Of a stretch of DNA of 64,000 nucleotides, positions 11,235 through 21,803 are shown piece after piece (positions within the stretch are counted from its first letter, which is position 1; each line of letters begins with the position of its first letter). Both the position numbers and the translations under genes were made by a program. The notes under the pieces are model-generated. The model was not told the DNA's origin and searched no databases. It saw nothing but the letters and a program-made list of their open reading frames with translations. The stretch is from Setophaga petechia (lineage: Eukaryota; Chordata; Aves; Passeriformes; Parulidae). The stretch is from contig JANCRA010000006.1 in NCBI GenBank assembly GCA_024362935.1, positions 30,311,924-30,375,923 of the forward strand. Reading direction: 5' to 3'.

Positions 11235-12235
11235 TGTTGGAGCCCTGGCTGCTGAGAATTTGAGACTTTCTGTGTCACCATGATATTTTCTGAACAATCC
11301 TCTATGCCAGGGATTTTTTTCTGGGAAGCTGAGAGGTCTCAGAAAAGAATGTTGTAATAATATATATGAATATTATATTATATGTATAAGATACATATCA
11401 TATATATAAGAATCCTATAATAATTATCTGATTGCTTGGGAATGTGCTCTGGAGGTTGCTCACCCACAGGTGCATCTTTGATTGGTTCCATGTGAATTGG
11501 TTTTAATTAGTGACCAATCACCATCAGCTGTGTAGGACACTGAGGAGTCAGTCACGAGCTTTCATTATCATTCTTTTCCAGCCTTCTGACGTATTCTATT
11601 TCTTTAGTATAGTTTTAGTATATAGTGTCATATCATGATAAATCAGCCTTCTGAGAACTTGGAGTCAAATTCTCATCTCTCACCTCATCTTGGGGACCCC
11701 ACAAGGCCACATTTCTGTGCTGACAGACTCTGACCCCCAAGAGAACACTGCACTGACCTGAGGCCGTGGAGAAGGCTCCCAAAATGGAATGACAGAACTG
11801 GGATTGTGGGTGTGGAGTTTGAATAGAAGTGTGTGATATCACATGGTGGAAAACTTGGAATTGAAGGTTTTAGAATAAAGTAATATATGTAAAGCAAGAT
11901 GGAGGTTTAGGGTGGAGGTGGAGGCTGCTCCTTCTTCTTCACCTTCTTCTCCACGGGTTTGGGTAGTTTTGTGTCATTGGATAAAAAAGTCCCCATTGCA
12001 GGCCATGGGTGGTTGGTTATTGGGTTAAAAGTGAAAATAATTCAGGTGTCATTTCTTAATTGGACATTTTATCCTTATAAAAGGCCTTGTAGAGAGAGAG
12101 ATGGGGCTCCATTTTTAGTGTGTTAGAGTGAAGTGCTGTAGAGCTCAGGGTTTGGGAGACTGTAACAGAGATAAGAACTAATAAACACCTGAGTCCCAAC
12201 AAGAAATACCACCTCACACATTTAATCCTGACCCT
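11235..12235 (+). mobile_element. Solo LTR, family B, interrupted by LTR-D
   Basis: The left part is 11235-11272 (TGTTGGAGCCCTGG, GCTGAGAATTTGAGACTTTCTG) and the right part is 11712 to about 12235. Landmarks shared with the other B copies are AGACTCTGACCCCCAAGAGA, CCATGGTGGAAAACTT-type sequence, a CTTCTTCACCTTCTTCTCC tract, GTGTCATTTCTTAATTGGAC, and the polyA signal CTAATAAACACCTGAGTCC near 12178. The LTR-D copy inside duplicated six bases of it, TTTCTG. No clear target duplication for LTR-B itself was found. Confidence 0.85.
11273..11711 (+). mobile_element. Solo LTR-D nested in LTR-B, 6-bp target duplication
   Basis: The 439-bp element starts TGTCACCATGATATTTTCTG and ends GGGGACCCCACAAGGCCACA. 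TTTCTG flanks it on both sides (11267-11272 and 11712-11717). It carries the D landmarks TCTGGGAAGCTGAGAGG, CACCCACAGGTG, GACCAATCA, TTCTTTAGTATAG and AGCCTTCTGAGAACTTGGAG. A small AT-rich expansion lies at 11355-11425. A 6-bp duplication fits class II (ERVK-like) integration. Confidence 0.92.
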
Positions 12236-12999
12236 GGCTAAAAGAAGTTAAGAGTTTGTCAGGAAAGAAGAAGAAGGAAGAAGATTTTGTCAGGAAACAG
12301 CTCTGCAGGGAAGAATCTGAAAGTCATGGCAGCTTATGAAGTGCTGTGATCAAAACCTGTGGAGGCCTTGAAGGCTGAGGAAAGGAGGCTCAAAGGGCAC
12401 TGCTAAAATAAACACATTTTACACATGCAAGCCTGCAGAGCTGTTGAGATGTGACCACACCAAAGTGGGTTTGGACAAAATCCATCCATACCCAGGCTGC
12501 TCTGGGAATGTTAAGTGGGAAGCTGAATGCAGAGTAATCTTAAAAGTGAATTCCCCATGAGACTCCAAAGTGGATCAGGATCCAAAGAAGCTGGAGGTAG
12601 CTGTTGCCAGCATTGAGTTACTGGGGCTGCTCATCAGGTAGGGCCAGGAATGTCACTGCCAGCTGTGCCCTGAAGAGCTTTACACAAATAAAGTGACATT
12701 AAAGCTCTCAGGGACTGGAGCTCTCCCAGCTCTTCTGAAGATTTGTCACATCGACCTCTTGGGACCAGTGTGGATTGAGTTGATATGAAGTGTATCAAAT
12801 TGAAAGTTTAGGTTGGTTCACCAGCAAAGTGCTGGGAAGGCAAAAGGCCCAAGCACACAGAAGAGAAATCCTTCAATACTTGGATGGGGTTCAGCCTTCT
12901 CTTGCTTTTCCTCTGCTGGTAATAACCCATTTAACTGAGAAGCCCTTGCTAAGAAATCACTGCTCTCTTCATGGCCCAGTATACAAAAAATTGTCCCAG
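12236..12999. other. Unique sequence, no gene recognised
   Basis: Only short frames are present. The purine-rich patch at 12262-12290 (AGAAGAAGAAGGAAG) is the only compositional feature. Confidence 0.4.
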
Positions 13000-13287
13000 A
13001 AAAGTCAGGAATTTGTAACAAAACTGTCACAGGCTTGGAAATGACTATATTTTGGGGGGAAGCAGCAAAAGCAGGAGGAAGTGAGAGGAATTTGTTGAAT
13101 TTGCATGGCAAGGTTTTGGTAGCACAACCTTGGTAGGAAAATTCTAGTTCAAAATTAACCATTCTTGGGAAAAAAATAGAGAAAGCTCTTACCTTTACTA
13201 GAGAAAGGCCACTGGTGAAAAACAGCCTGGTCTGGGTGAGAAATGAAACACCTGGTGATTAAGTAGCCTGAAGAACTCTGATTTGCT
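13000..13287 (-). repeat. Inverted copy of the 16413-16710 repeat, plus a 30-bp core
   Basis: Positions 13000-13260 are the reverse complement of about 16446-16710. Shared blocks in order are GTCACAGGCTTGG, GCAGCAAAAGCAGGAGGAAGTG, TTTGCATGGCAAG, AAAATTCTAGTTCAAAATTAA, GAGAAAGGCCACTGGTG and TGAAACACCTGGTGATT. The next bases, 13261-13290 (AAGTAGCCTGAAGAACTCTG and on), match 16416-16445 in the same, not inverted, orientation. It is an unidentified interspersed repeat. Confidence 0.75.
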
Positions 13288-13290
13288 CAT

Positions 13291-13842
13291 TCTCCACACC
13301 TGTGGGGAGAACAAGGCACAGCAAAGCTTAATTGCCCTGATTGGGCAAATTAGTGAAATGGGGAAAGGTGGGTGGGAGCCAGGTCAGTTCTGCTGTGCTG
13401 GTGAGGCTGTGAGCTTTTCTCCTTTTTGCTTTAAATTCTGCAATTTAGTGCTCCTGCCTGGGCCAGTGAATGGATTTGAGTTTGCTGAGGGTGTTGGAAA
13501 GTGGCCTGGCTTTGTGCAAATTCACCTCTGGCTGCTGAGGCAGTGCTCCAAAAGGAGGTTTGGAGTTTTAATGATGAATGCACCAAATATCTGTTTGTGG
13601 GCAGAGGGTTTTGTGTGACCCAGAGCTGTGTGGGTATCTCAGTGTCACCCCTTGGAACCACATCTCCAGAGCTCTTTGGGACAGCTGCTGGGGCTGGACA
13701 AACTCCAAAGGCAGCAGAATCCCACAAGGAGAGCTTTGTTTATCTCTGTGCCTGACACATGGAGTGCAGAGGAACTGGGGCACTTTGCTCTAAAATCTGC
13801 AGTTCTGTCAAGGCTGGCCAGCTGCAGAAGCAGTGAAAGCTG
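13291..13842. other. Unique sequence, no gene recognised
   Basis: Several overlapping frames of 70-115 codons lie on both strands with no common feature, so I do not call them. Confidence 0.4.
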
Positions 13843-14172
13843 TGCCTCTGTGCTGCTGGGCAGCTCCACAGTGCCCTGTGTGCAGGTTTGGGGCTGTGAG
13901 GCTCTCAGGACTGCAGGCACACAGAGATTTCTCTGCCTTAAATCTCACACAGGAGCGAGCGAGGTGAGGCCTTAAATCTCACACAGGAGCGAGCAAGGTG
14001 AGGCCTTAAATCTCACACAGGAGCGAGCGAGGTGTGAGATTTAAGGCCTCTGTGCTGCTGGGCAGCTCCACAGTGCCCTGTGTGCAGGTTTGGGGCTGCC
14101 AGGCTCTCAGGACTGCAGGCACACAGAGATTTCTCTGCCTTCAATCTCACACAGGAGCGAGCGAGGCGAGGC
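13843..14172. repeat. Direct duplication of about 125 bp with an internal 31-bp tandem
   Basis: The block starting CCTCTGTGCTGCTGGGCAGC occurs at 13843 and again at about 14047 with few differences. Between the two, the unit TTAAATCTCACACAGGAGCG (then AGCGAGGTGAGGCC) is repeated three times from about 13938. The last copy is followed by its own reverse complement, GTGTGAGATTTAAGGCC (14033-14049). So the locus combines tandem and inverted repeats. Confidence 0.85.
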
Positions 14173-14349
14173 CTAGCCGCGCTCACCAGGGATCAAACAG
14201 TGTTTACAAGAGAGGAAGCCACCTAAGAAATCACCCTCGATGACTTTACCTGATGAGAGAGCTCTGCTGGAGCTCTGTCACTCCCCTGGGCTGGCACACA
14301 CGGGCCAGAGGGGCTGAAGGGGTGTAGGAGGCTGCACCCCAAAAGGGGC

Positions 14350-14756
14350 ATGTCCAGGGAGCATTCCCAGCTCTGCTGCCACCAATGCACTGGATCAGGG
14401 AGCATTCCCAGCTTTCCTGCCATCAACCCACTGGGAACAGGGAGCATTCCCAGCTTTCCTGTCATCAACCTACTGGGAAGAAGGAACATTCCCAGCTCTG
14501 CTGCCACCAATGCACTAGAAGAGCTTTCACAGTTCTGCTGCCATCAATCCACTGGAACAGGGAGCATTCCCAGCACTCCTGCCATCAATCTACTGCAGCT
14601 CTCCTCCTATCAACCCACTGGGAATAGGGAGCATTCCCAGTTTTCCTGCCATTGACCCACTGGGAATAGGGAGCATTCCCAGCTCTGCTGCCATCAATCC
14701 ACTGGGAATAGGGAGCATTCCCAGCTCTCCTCCCACCAACCCACTGGGAATTGGCT
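14350..14756. repeat. Minisatellite, about 43-bp unit, about 9-10 copies
   Basis: Units begin GGGAGCATTCCCAGCT and continue CTGCCATCAACCCACTGGGA. Some units are deleted or fused (around 14515 and 14590). The GGGAGCATTCCC core is itself partly palindromic. Reading frames across it alternate and hold no recognisable protein. Confidence 0.88.
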
Positions 14757-14819
14757 GAGCTGTGCCTGGCTGGAGTGGAGGCAGTGATGGAGCTGGCTGT
14801 GGACACTGCTGAGCAAGGT

Positions 14820-14925
14820 AAGGGCAAAGAGGGGCTCTGGCTGTGGGGTGTGGAGGGCAAAGAGGGGCTCTGGCTGTGGGGTGTGGAGGAGCTCTGCTCC
14901 AGGGAGGGGCTCTGGCTGTGCCTGG
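14820..14925. repeat. Short tandem, about 35-bp unit, 2-3 copies
   Basis: AGAGGGGCTCTGGCTGTGGG followed by GTGTGGAGGGCAA is present twice, with a third partial copy near 14903. It is a small local duplication only 60 bp from the larger minisatellite. Confidence 0.8.
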
Positions 14926-16412
14926 AGTGTCTTGGGCCCAGCAGTGGTGTTGGGGGACACCTGTGTGCACCTCCAGCTCCCCAGCACTGTTTGATCAGAG
15001 GCAGCAAGTGCTTCCCCTGTGAAAGCTGATGTGGGGAGATAAGAGACCAGGCAGGCATTTCCATGAGACATTAAACAACCTCTTTCCACCTCCACCACGT
15101 TTGTTCCATGCCCTGGTGGGAGGAGATGAGGAGGCAGGAGGGCTGAGTGGGTTGAGCTGAAGGCCAGGGAGCTCTGGGAGGGCTCTGCAGCTGCATGGGA
15201 CAGGAGTCACAAGGAATGGATGTCCCAGAGCTGTTTGTCAGCAGCCCCTGCAGAAATGGGTGTTTGAACTCACCCTGTGCCTTGTCCTGCCCTGCTGTGC
15301 CTCAGCTGAGTGTGCTTCTGTCCTTCCCCTCTGGAAACAGGCAAAGAAGCTCTGTGTGCCTACTGAGGAGCTGTGGGGGATGGAAAAAGCCCTCTCCATC
15401 ACTTGCTTTGAAATTATTATTTTTTTCTTAGCTTTTCTATCCTCCTTTTGGTTTCTCTGCATGTCAGAGGCCGAGCATCTCCTTGGCAGGGAGCTCAGAG
15501 CTGTGCCCAGTGCCAGGCTGTGCTGCCACAGAGGGTGAATGTGCCTGTCCAGGGCTGCTGAGAGTGCACAGGGAGAGCTCCCTTCCCATAAGGGCCTGGG
15601 AAGGTTTTTGCAAGGCTTTGAGGCTCACTCCTTGCAGTGCTCTCTCCATCCTGTGTTGCCTCACCCATGCTGAGGTGGTTTCTGCCACTCCTGGGATGCA
15701 CAATTTTATTTCAGAGCTGCTATTTTTTATATATGAAATGAGCTCACTTAAAATAATCAGGAGAAATACCATTTCTCTTTCCAAAGCCCTGTCCTCCTGC
15801 TCTAAAACTCCCTGCTTGGGCCAAAAGCATTGCAGCTGCCCAGGCTCAGTTATTTTCTCTGCTGCCAGGGGATGAACATTTGCCACCAGGCGTGGGGGAC
15901 AACATCGTGTTTATTTCCAAGATAACAGACAACTCTTCATTTAAATACGTGTTTGAAAACCACATTAGTGGCTTACTTTCCCACACTGGCTGGTAAAGAG
16001 AGTGCTTGTTTCTTTAATCTGTTTCAAAATCCTCCCCAAAGGTATAAAATCTTTGTTCTAGCTGGAGTTCTGCTGTAAGAACAGCAAGATTCTTGTGATG
16101 CTTTTTGCTCTGAGGTTTTGCACTGTTTCTGAATTATTTTTTTTTAAATAGTGTTTATTTGTAATTCTGTGAACACTGCTCCTGGTGCAAATGCTGCTGG
16201 TGTCAGGGGTGTGGGGGAATGAATGCAGGCAGCTCATGTGGGTGGCATTGCTTTTTGTGCCCGAGGTGGCACCTGGCACAAAGAAACCTGCTCCATTCCT
16301 GCTGCCCTGGGCTGGAGGCTGTGAAAAGGGAGGCTGGATTCCCTGGAGGAACCCTGGCAAGGGGCTCTCTGGATGCCAGGCAATCAGGGAGAAAGAGAAA
16401 TGCAGGTTTAGA
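14926..16412. other. Unique sequence, no gene recognised
   Basis: Reading frames of 60-140 codons overlap in different phases with no shared exon borders. No repeat is recognised, apart from a T-rich patch near 16135-16150. Confidence 0.4.
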
Positions 16413-16710
16413 GAATAAGTAGCCTGAGAAATTCTGATTTGCTCAATCACCAGGCGTTTCATTTCTCACCCAGATCAGGCTGTTTTTCACCAGTGGCCTT
16501 TCTCTAGTGAAGGTAAAAGCTTTCTCTATTTTTTTTCCTGGAGAATGGTTAATTTTGAACTAGAATTTTACCAAGGTTTTGGTTAAAAAACTCTTGCCAT
16601 GCAAATCCAATAAACTCCTCTCACTTCCTCCTGCTTTTGCTGCTTTCCCAAAAAATGTAGTCCTGTCCAAGTTTGTGACAGTTTTGTTGCAAAGAGCAGA
16701 GCACAGGACC
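16413..16710 (+). repeat. Unidentified interspersed repeat, copy 1
   Basis: The 30-bp core AAGTAGCCTGAGAAATTCTG (16416 onward) is followed by AATCACCAGGCGTTTCATTTC, CAGGCTGTTTTTCACCAGTG, TTTCTCTAGTGAAGG, GAATGGTTAATTTTGAACTAG, CTTGCCATGCAAATCCAATAA and GTGACAGTTTTGTTGC. It is an inverted match to 13000-13260 and a direct match to 16765-16985. There is no coding content. Confidence 0.75.
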
Positions 16711-16764
16711 CCAAGAGAAGGACTGGTGAATACCAATCCTGGCACAGAGGTAGAGAGAGGTACC

Positions 16765-16985
16765 AGCCTTTCTCTAGTAAAGGTAAAAGTTTTCTCTATT
16801 TTTTCCCCAAGGATGGTTAATTGCAAACTAGAGTTTTACTACCAAGGTTTTGCCACCTTGCCATGCAAATCCAATAAACTCCTCCTATTTCCTCCAGCTT
16901 TGGCTGCTTCCCTAAAAATTATAGTCCTTTCCAAGCAAGTTTTGTTGCAAGGGGCAGAGCCCAGGACCCCAAACTCTGAGAGGAG
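16765..16985 (+). repeat. Unidentified interspersed repeat, copy 2 (tandem)
   Basis: This repeats the right part of copy 1 about 265 bp further on: CTTTCTCTAGTAAAGGTAAAAG, GATGGTTAATTGCAAACTAG, CTTGCCATGCAAATCCAATAA, CCTCCAGCTTTGGCTGCTTCC and GCAGAGCCCAGGACCCC. Copies differ at many positions, so the duplication is old. Confidence 0.75.
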
Positions 16986-17300
16986 CCATTCACCAGTGCT
17001 GGCACAGGGGCAGGGAGAGGTGCCAGCTGCTCTGCACGCTGTGCTGATGCCATCAGCCCTACAGACACCTTACAGATAAGCAGGGAAAAACCCCATCCTG
17101 GCGGTGATTCTGCCTCTCCGTAATCACCCCCAGCATCTCCGCATTGTTTTTGCCCTGCCCACGCCTTTTACATCTCGCAGCGCTGGTGACTCACGCTGAG
17201 CCCCGCAGGAAACCGAGCGAGTGCTCACCCCGGAGAGATGCAGAGGCAGCAGCTCAGGGCATCCCCAAATCCTCAAATCCTCCCCTTCCCAAATCCTCCC
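16986..17300. other. Unique GC-rich sequence
   Basis: Nothing is recognised. It contains several CpG dinucleotides (17090-17250), more than its neighbours. Confidence 0.35.
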
Positions 17301-18076
17301 TGTGACCGTGTTCACAAGGGTCTTATGTGGAAAAAAGAGATGAGGATCTGACTCCATGTTTCAGAAGGCTTGATTTATTATTTTATGATATATATATCAC
17401 ATTAAAACTATACTAAAAGAATAGAAGAAAAGGTTCTCATCAGAAGGCTGGCTAAGAATGGAAAGGAATGATAACAAAGGCAGCTGTCTCATGTCGCAGA
17501 CATCTTTTTGTGAAAATCTTTTCTTTAGGATTTTCCTGCTGAAGCTGAGAAGTTTCAGCAACAAATGTAAACAATTGTTATCTGCTGCTGTGGAGTGCAA
17601 CAGGTCTACCTGTGATTGGCCCCTCTTAGGTGTTTATAATTAATGGCTAATCAAGGACTGAGCCATCTAGGACAGAGTCTGAGAGAGCTCCTTTGTTATC
17701 ATTCTTGCTTTTCTATTCTTAGCTTAGCTAGCCTTCTGAAGAACCTTTCCTTCTATTTCTTTTTAGTATAGTTATAATGTAATATATATATCATAAAATA
17801 ATAAATCAGGCCTTCTGATCATGGGGTCAACATTCTCGTCTCTCTCTTCACCTGCAAACCCCTGTGACCACGGTCACAGTCTCAGACTCTTTGTCCAAGC
17901 CAGCTGACTGTGACTGGCCATTAATTACAAACATCCAACATGGGCCAATCACAGATCCACCTGTTGCATTCCACAGCAGCAGATAATCAATGTTTACATT
18001 TTGTTCCTGAGGCCTCTCAGCTTCTCAGGAGGAAAAATCCTAAGGAAAGGATTTTTCATAAAACATGTCTGTGACA
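17301..18076 (-). mobile_element. Solo LTR-D, minus strand, split by a second LTR-D
   Basis: The outer element comprises 17301-17491 and 17879-18076, about 383 bp once joined. It starts TGTGACCGTGTTCACAAGGG, the antisense of the D 3' end, and ends CATGTCTGTGACA. The right part has the D landmarks TTGCATTCCACAGCAGCAGAT and GAAAGGATTTTTCATAAAAC. No target duplication is seen for the outer copy. The inner copy duplicated GTCTCA of it. Confidence 0.9.
17492..17878 (+). mobile_element. Solo LTR-D nested in LTR-D, opposite orientation
   Basis: The 387-bp element runs from TGTCGCAGACATC to GTGACCACGGTCACA. It is flanked by GTCTCA at 17486-17491 and at 17879-17884, a perfect 6-bp target duplication lying inside the outer LTR-D. 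The polyA signal is AATAATAAATCAGG near 17802. The two copies together form a large inverted structure because both carry the same sequence in opposite directions. Confidence 0.94.
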
Positions 18077-18802
18077 CACATTCACTGCCCATTGGTCCTA
18101 AGAAAGAAACAAAGTTCTCAGTAGGTGAGCAAGGAGCCAGGTCACTCTGTGAGCCAGCTCCAGTCTGTATCTTTTAACTTTCTCTCTTCCATCTCGTTGT
18201 CATGGGCACAGCTTTGGTGTCTTCCTTGAGAGATACGGGGCTTTCCTTATCTTCAGGAAGCCTTTGCTGGCTCACAAGAACAGCACAAAATGCCTTTCCT
18301 ACAGAACATCCCCAAATTCAAACGTGCTCAGGAGATGAAGGAGCCGTGCTCCTCCTCTACGATGGGGTCTGTGACCCTAGAACATGAAATAAAACCACAC
18401 GGACACTGGAACCTTCAAGGTAAAAGAAGGGAAGTTTCATTTCTGACTCCAACATTTATAGATTTTTCAAAAGTGACAGTGGATTGGAAGATGACAGTGC
18501 TACCGCTCCAATGACACTGGACAAACCAAGAGTCCATCAAATTTCTCCTCTTCCAGAAAAGAATGTCTGTACAGACCAGGCTGTAAAAGAATAATTATTT
18601 ACAGAAAGTGTGTGAGAAAGTTTGTGACAAGAATGCAAACATCAGAAAGCTCAGAAGAACAGGGTGACAAGGGTCACCTCTGTGGGGATTCCTCCTGGGA
18701 TGGCTTTTCTCTTCCCTGCTTTGAGCTGGGCTTTATGAACCCTGTGAGGGCTGTTCTGCCCTGTGCTCCAGCCCTTTCCTCGGCAGGAGCCGTGTCTGAA
18801 AA
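18077..18802. other. Unique sequence, no gene recognised
   Basis: Short frames only. No repeat match is seen within the window. Confidence 0.4.
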
Positions 18803-19635
18803 TAATTTAGGTGTCATTTCTTAATTGGACAGTTTATCCTTGTGAAAAATGTGTATTTTATGATTGGCTTTTTGCAAATATTAAAATGAATATTATATGT
18901 GTTATGTTAGGAAGTTATGTTGTGTTAATGTTCTAAAGTAGTGTGTTAAATGTAGTTTTAGGTTATAACATAATGTTAAAATAGAAGCTGTGCTATGTAG
19001 CATAGTTTTTTTAAAAGAGAGGAATGAGGTACTTGCACCAAGATAGCAGCCACAGGACACCTGAATCTTTCAGAGAAAGAGAATTTTTTGCTTCATTATC
19101 AGGAGAAATGAACTTCTTCCTGCCTGGCTCAGCCCTGAAGGTGCTCTTAGGATTCAGAGGAAGAAGTTGACACTGCCCAGACAGAATCCTGTGTTTGAAT
19201 GGAATTTATGCATCACTAATGAGGTGTATGAATATGCAACAGGCTGTTGCTTTTAAGGGTTAATCCTCTGTTAACGTGGGTCCTTTTTCAGGCTAATTTT
19301 GCCCAGAAAGAGGTACCTGGACTGTCTGTAACTCTTTGTTTCTATTGTCTCGTATTGTCCTAATCCAAATTGTCCGAAGTTTTATTACTCTAATTATATT
19401 ACTATTTTTATAATCATTTTATTACTATTAAAATTCTAAAAACAAGTGATTGGTGTTCTTCACATCCTTAAAAGACCTTGTAGAGAGAGAGATGGGGCTC
19501 CATTTTTTATTTGTTAGAGTGGAGTGCTGTAGAGCTCAGCGTTTGTGAGACTGTAACATGGATAAGAACTAATAAACACCCGAGTCCCAGCAAGAAATAC
19601 CATCTCACACAGTCACAGCTGGGATGTGTCAGTGT
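18803..19635 (+). mobile_element. 5'-truncated LTR-B split by LTR-A
   Basis: Left remnant 18803-18840 (AAATAATTTAGGTGTCATTTC to TTTATCCT) and right remnant from 19465 (CCTTAAAAGACCTTGTAGAG to about 19635) match uninterrupted LTR-B at 12045-12235. The polyA signal AACTAATAAACACCCGAGTC lies near 19566. About 500 bp of the LTR-B 5' part is absent. Confidence 0.85.
18841..19464 (+). mobile_element. Solo LTR-A nested in LTR-B
   Basis: The 624-bp element runs from TGTGAAAAATGTG to TTCTTCACA. TCCT flanks it (18837-18840 and 19465-19468). Comparison with intact LTR-B (TTATCCTTA at 12070) shows that TCCT was duplicated by the insertion. The duplication could be read as up to six bases, because end bases of the LTR happen to match. 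Confidence 0.9.
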
Positions 19636-20386
19636 CACACAGTCACAATTGGGATGTTTCTGTGCACAGCAAAGCAAGGAGGCCCTGGGGGAAAGCCCGA
19701 TGGGGAGATCTAGAGCAGGGTGGGAAGGCTGTGTCTATTTGGGATTATAGTCACTCTAAATAACTGCAGAAAGCCAAGACAGGCTGTGGGTGCAGAGGCT
19801 GCTGTGCACACACAGCTGCCAGGGCAGTTCTCATGCATTTTTTTTTCACCTGAGATTTTTGCTTTGGCAAAAGAAGGGGAGTTCAGGATTTCTCTGGTCT
19901 CTCCTGGTGGTGGGGTCCAGCTGCTGATCCCTGGTGTTGGGTTGTAAACTCTGTGTGACCCCTCAGCCATCGCCATCTGCTGCCCCCACCACCCTGTGGA
20001 AATGACTGAAATTAGACTGAGTGTGCTGGGGGAGACAGGCTGTCCTCATTCCAAAGTGGAGATGTAGAAACACAAATTAAGGCTGAATTAGTGCCTGTTT
20101 GGGTACACCAAAGAATTGGTGTGATTACTGCTGTCCAGCAAGATGTGTCAGAACTCAGTGTGCTCAGAGCTGCCCTGCTCTGTGTGAACTCATCACCAGG
20201 GGATGGCTGCCACAAGTCACAGCCCTGGGGATGTGGGACAAGGCTGAGCACGGTGGTGCTTGGGCGTGCCCTGCAGGACACAGCTTCCTCAGGCAGCAGT
20301 TTCCCTCTGAAATGGGTGTTAAGGTGTGTATTGGGGACTTTCCAAGTATCTCAGGTCACAGAGGGAAATACAAACTCTTTAAAGCT
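19636..20386. other. Unique sequence, no gene recognised
   Basis: Overlapping frames of 75-117 codons have no recognisable motifs. Confidence 0.4.
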
Positions 20387-20392
20387 GTCAGG

Positions 20393-20779
20393 TGTGACGG
20401 TGGTCACAGGGGTTTGTAGATGGATGGAAGAGTCAGGATCTTGATTCCATGATCAGAAGGCTTGATTTATTATATTATGATATATATATAACATTATAAC
20501 TATACTACATAGAAATAGAAAAGAACAGGCTTCTTCAGAAGCTGGCTATCTAAGAATAGAATAGAAAGAATAATAACAAAGATCTGTCTCTTGGCAGAAA
20601 GCAAGAGCAGCTCCACCATGAGTGGTCAGTAAATCCAAACATCTACAGAAGACCAATCACGGGTGGACCTGTTGCATTCCACAGCAGCAGATAATAATTG
20701 TTTACATTTGTTGCTGAGCTTCTCAGCTCTAGCAGGAAAAATCCAAAGAAAGGATTTTTCACAAAAGATGCCTGCGACA
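20393..20779 (-). mobile_element. Solo LTR-D, minus strand, 6-bp target duplication
   Basis: The 387-bp element runs from TGTGACGGTGGTCACAGGGG to GATGCCTGCGACA. GTCAGG is found on both sides (20387-20392 and 20780-20785). Internal D landmarks are TTGATTTATTATATTATG (antisense polyA and AT-rich part) and TTGCATTCCACAGCAGCAGAT. It is the clearest insertion in the window. Confidence 0.95.
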
Positions 20780-20880
20780 GTCAGGGTCCCAGCCCTGTGG
20801 TTTAATTCTTGGAGAAAATCCCTGCAGGACATGGGGAAGAGCAGAGCTGAGGTGCCTGCACTGCATCACTGAGTGATGCC

Positions 20881-21257
20881 TGTGGTGGTGTCTGCAGGGG
20901 TCCCAGGACGAGGGAAGAGATGAGAATCTTGATTCAATGTTTCAGAAGGCTGATTGATTATTTTCTGTTATATTAAAAGAAAATGATATATTAAAACTAT
21001 ACTAAAGAACAGCAGAAAGGATTTCATCAGAAGGCAGGAAAGGAAAAGAATGCAATGATAATAAAATCTTGTGACTGCTCACAGCCTCAACACAGGTGGC
21101 TGTTATTGGTCATCAGGTAAAAACAATTTCACGTGCTGGGTAAACAATTCTCCAAATCACATTCCAAAGCAGCAAAACATGGAGAAGCTGAAGCTTCCCA
21201 GCTTCTCAGGAGAAAAGATCCTGGCAAAATAACTTTTGAGAAAATATGCCTGAGACA
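20881..21257 (-). mobile_element. Solo LTR-D, minus strand, degraded target duplication
   Basis: It starts TGTGGTGGTGTCTGCAGGGG and ends AATATGCCTGAGACA, 377 bp. The flanks are GATGCC (20875-20880) and GATGCT (21258-21263), five of six bases identical. It sits only about 100 bp from the preceding LTR-D in the same orientation. It is clearly diverged from that copy, so it is not a recent duplicate. Confidence 0.9.
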
Positions 21258-21589
21258 GATGCTTCAGTCCTGCCACCCTGGGGGCTGTGCTTGCTGAGAT
21301 CTCCCATTTTTGGGTTTCCTGTGCTTTTATTTAGGGCTGGCAGGTCCAGTGTTATCAGGGCAGTGCCATCCATTGCCTTTCCTGTCTGCAGGGATGCACA
21401 GATGTTTACCAGATGTGCATCACACAGCCTGTGTGCTCCCTCCTCTTGCTGTAAAAACCGAGCTCTCAAAAACATCGGGTTTGAAAGAATTTGTTTTGTG
21501 GCCCGTGCACCTGTATCTTCATTATAAAATGTGAATATAAAGATTCGTATTGACAGATAACAAAATTGGTTCTACAACAATCTCAATAC

Positions 21590-21767
21590 TTCAAAATACT
21601 TCATATATATATATAATACTTCATATATATATATATAAAAACTATCAAAATGCTTCATATATATATAAATATATGTGTATATATATGTGTATATATATGT
21701 ATATATATATGTGTAAATATATATATATGTGTATATATATGTATATATATACGTAAATATATGTATA

Positions 21768-21800
<33 letters not shown>

Positions 21801-21803
21801 TAA
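21590..21803. repeat. TA-rich microsatellite (TATATG/TATA)n
   Basis: Alternating TATATA and GTGTATATATATG blocks extend over about 210 bp. Three copies of ACTTCATATATATATATA occur at the left edge. It does not clearly belong to an LTR. Confidence 0.9.

Noticed and set aside
14350..14756. CRISPR-like array
   Set aside because: The whole unit repeats, including the would-be spacers, and the context is a vertebrate genome. It is a minisatellite.
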